Below, in pieces: positions 13,854 to 14,090 of a DNA stretch of 14,090 nt. The notes beneath the pieces were generated by a model. The model was not told the origin of the DNA and did not search any database. It saw only the letters and a program-made list of their open reading frames with translations. The position numbers were made by a program, and so were the translations under genes. Source of the stretch: Pseudomonadota bacterium (lineage in GTDB: Bacteria; Pseudomonadota; Alphaproteobacteria; Acetobacterales; Acetobacteraceae); contig JAJXXT010000124.1 in the NCBI GenBank assembly GCA_021780935.1, forward strand, positions 1-14,090, read 5' to 3'. Numbering within the stretch: position 1 is the stretch's first letter; each line of letters begins with the position of its first letter.

Positions 13854-14090
13854 CTAGGGGGCGGCGGCGATTAGGGCGACGAAGAGGGTGAGCCTGCCTT
13901 CGGCGGTCTGCAGCTGGGCGGTATCGAGGCGAAGGAAGCCGATCGGGCAGGGCTTGAACGTCTTCGTCGCTGGCGTGTCGCCCCCGACCACCGCCGCCGG
14001 TCGCCCGTTGCCCCCACCGCGCGACACGGCATACAACCCGCCGAGGCTTCGCCAGCCGCTGACTGACAACTTGGTGGCAGGTCGATGAGC
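13854..14090 (-). pseudogene. Decayed IS481-like (rve/DDE) transposase fragment, cut by the window edge
   Basis: In one minus-strand frame, open from the right edge to a TAG at 13856-13854, there is a stretch GDTPATKTFKPCPIGFLRLD followed by TAQLQTAEGRLTLFVA. This matches the well-known start of the integrase catalytic core of IS481-type transposases (the 'GDKPA..KFK.YPIGY.HIDIAE..TAEGKLYLFVAIDR' pattern) and includes the first catalytic Asp (FLRLD). The similarity stops at about 13875; after LFVA the expected IDR-SK sequence is replaced by a short LIAAAP tail and the stop, so the rest of the catalytic core is missing. The part nearer the right edge (SVSGWRSLGGLYAVSRGGG) does not look like the normal helix-turn-helix region, so the 5' side may also be decayed or frameshifted. 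Terminal inverted repeats were not found. Confidence 0.65.

Noticed and set aside
1..14090. CRISPR arrays, tRNA, rRNA or riboswitches
   Set aside because: No regularly spaced direct repeats, no cloverleaf with a T-loop GTTCRA-type motif in the intergenic stretches, and no recognisable riboswitch core on either strand.

Overview
The window is GC-rich DNA with near-saturated GC-ending codons and tightly overlapping genes. This fits a high-GC alphaproteobacterium (an Acetobacteraceae/Rhizobiales-like genome would fit), but taxonomy cannot be fixed from the sequence alone. No RNA gene, CRISPR array or replication origin was seen.

Layout. (1) Positions 1-3545, minus strand: a GntR/UTRA regulator, then a Sec-exported family-5 solute-binding protein, a DppB-type permease and the first codons of a DppC-type permease that runs off the left edge. 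(2) Positions ~3552-12151, plus strand, divergent from the regulator: an M20 amidohydrolase, a second family-5 solute-binding protein (Tat-like signal), a DppB permease, a DppC permease, a fused DppD-DppF double ATPase, a second M20-like protein and an M24 'pita-bread' hydrolase. Almost every junction is a 4-8 base stop/start overlap, so this is one translationally coupled operon. (3) Positions 12152-14090: a short less GC-rich junction with a stem-loop, an orphan phage terminase large subunit on the minus strand with no portal gene after it, and at the right edge a decayed IS481-like transposase fragment. This is the debris of mobile DNA abutting the operon.

How it may work. Two peptide/opine/nickel-type ABC importers sit back to back around one GntR regulator, together with three amide/C-N hydrolases. 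This is the architecture of an uptake-and-degradation pathway for a small peptide-like, N-acylated or cyclic-amidine compound. The substrate cannot be read from the sequence.

Most notable points. All three hydrolases depart from their family's metal-ligand set: the first M20 lacks one acidic ligand, the second M20 has Asn, Leu and Thr at three ligand positions, and the M24 protein keeps only one of five ligands and resembles the metal-independent creatinase / ectoine-hydrolase branch. A perfect 16-bp palindrome (3536-3551) sits exactly between the divergent transcripts, on the regulator's likely start codon. The first M20 gene has no usual start codon at the expected place, and its only nearby ATG is one frame off.
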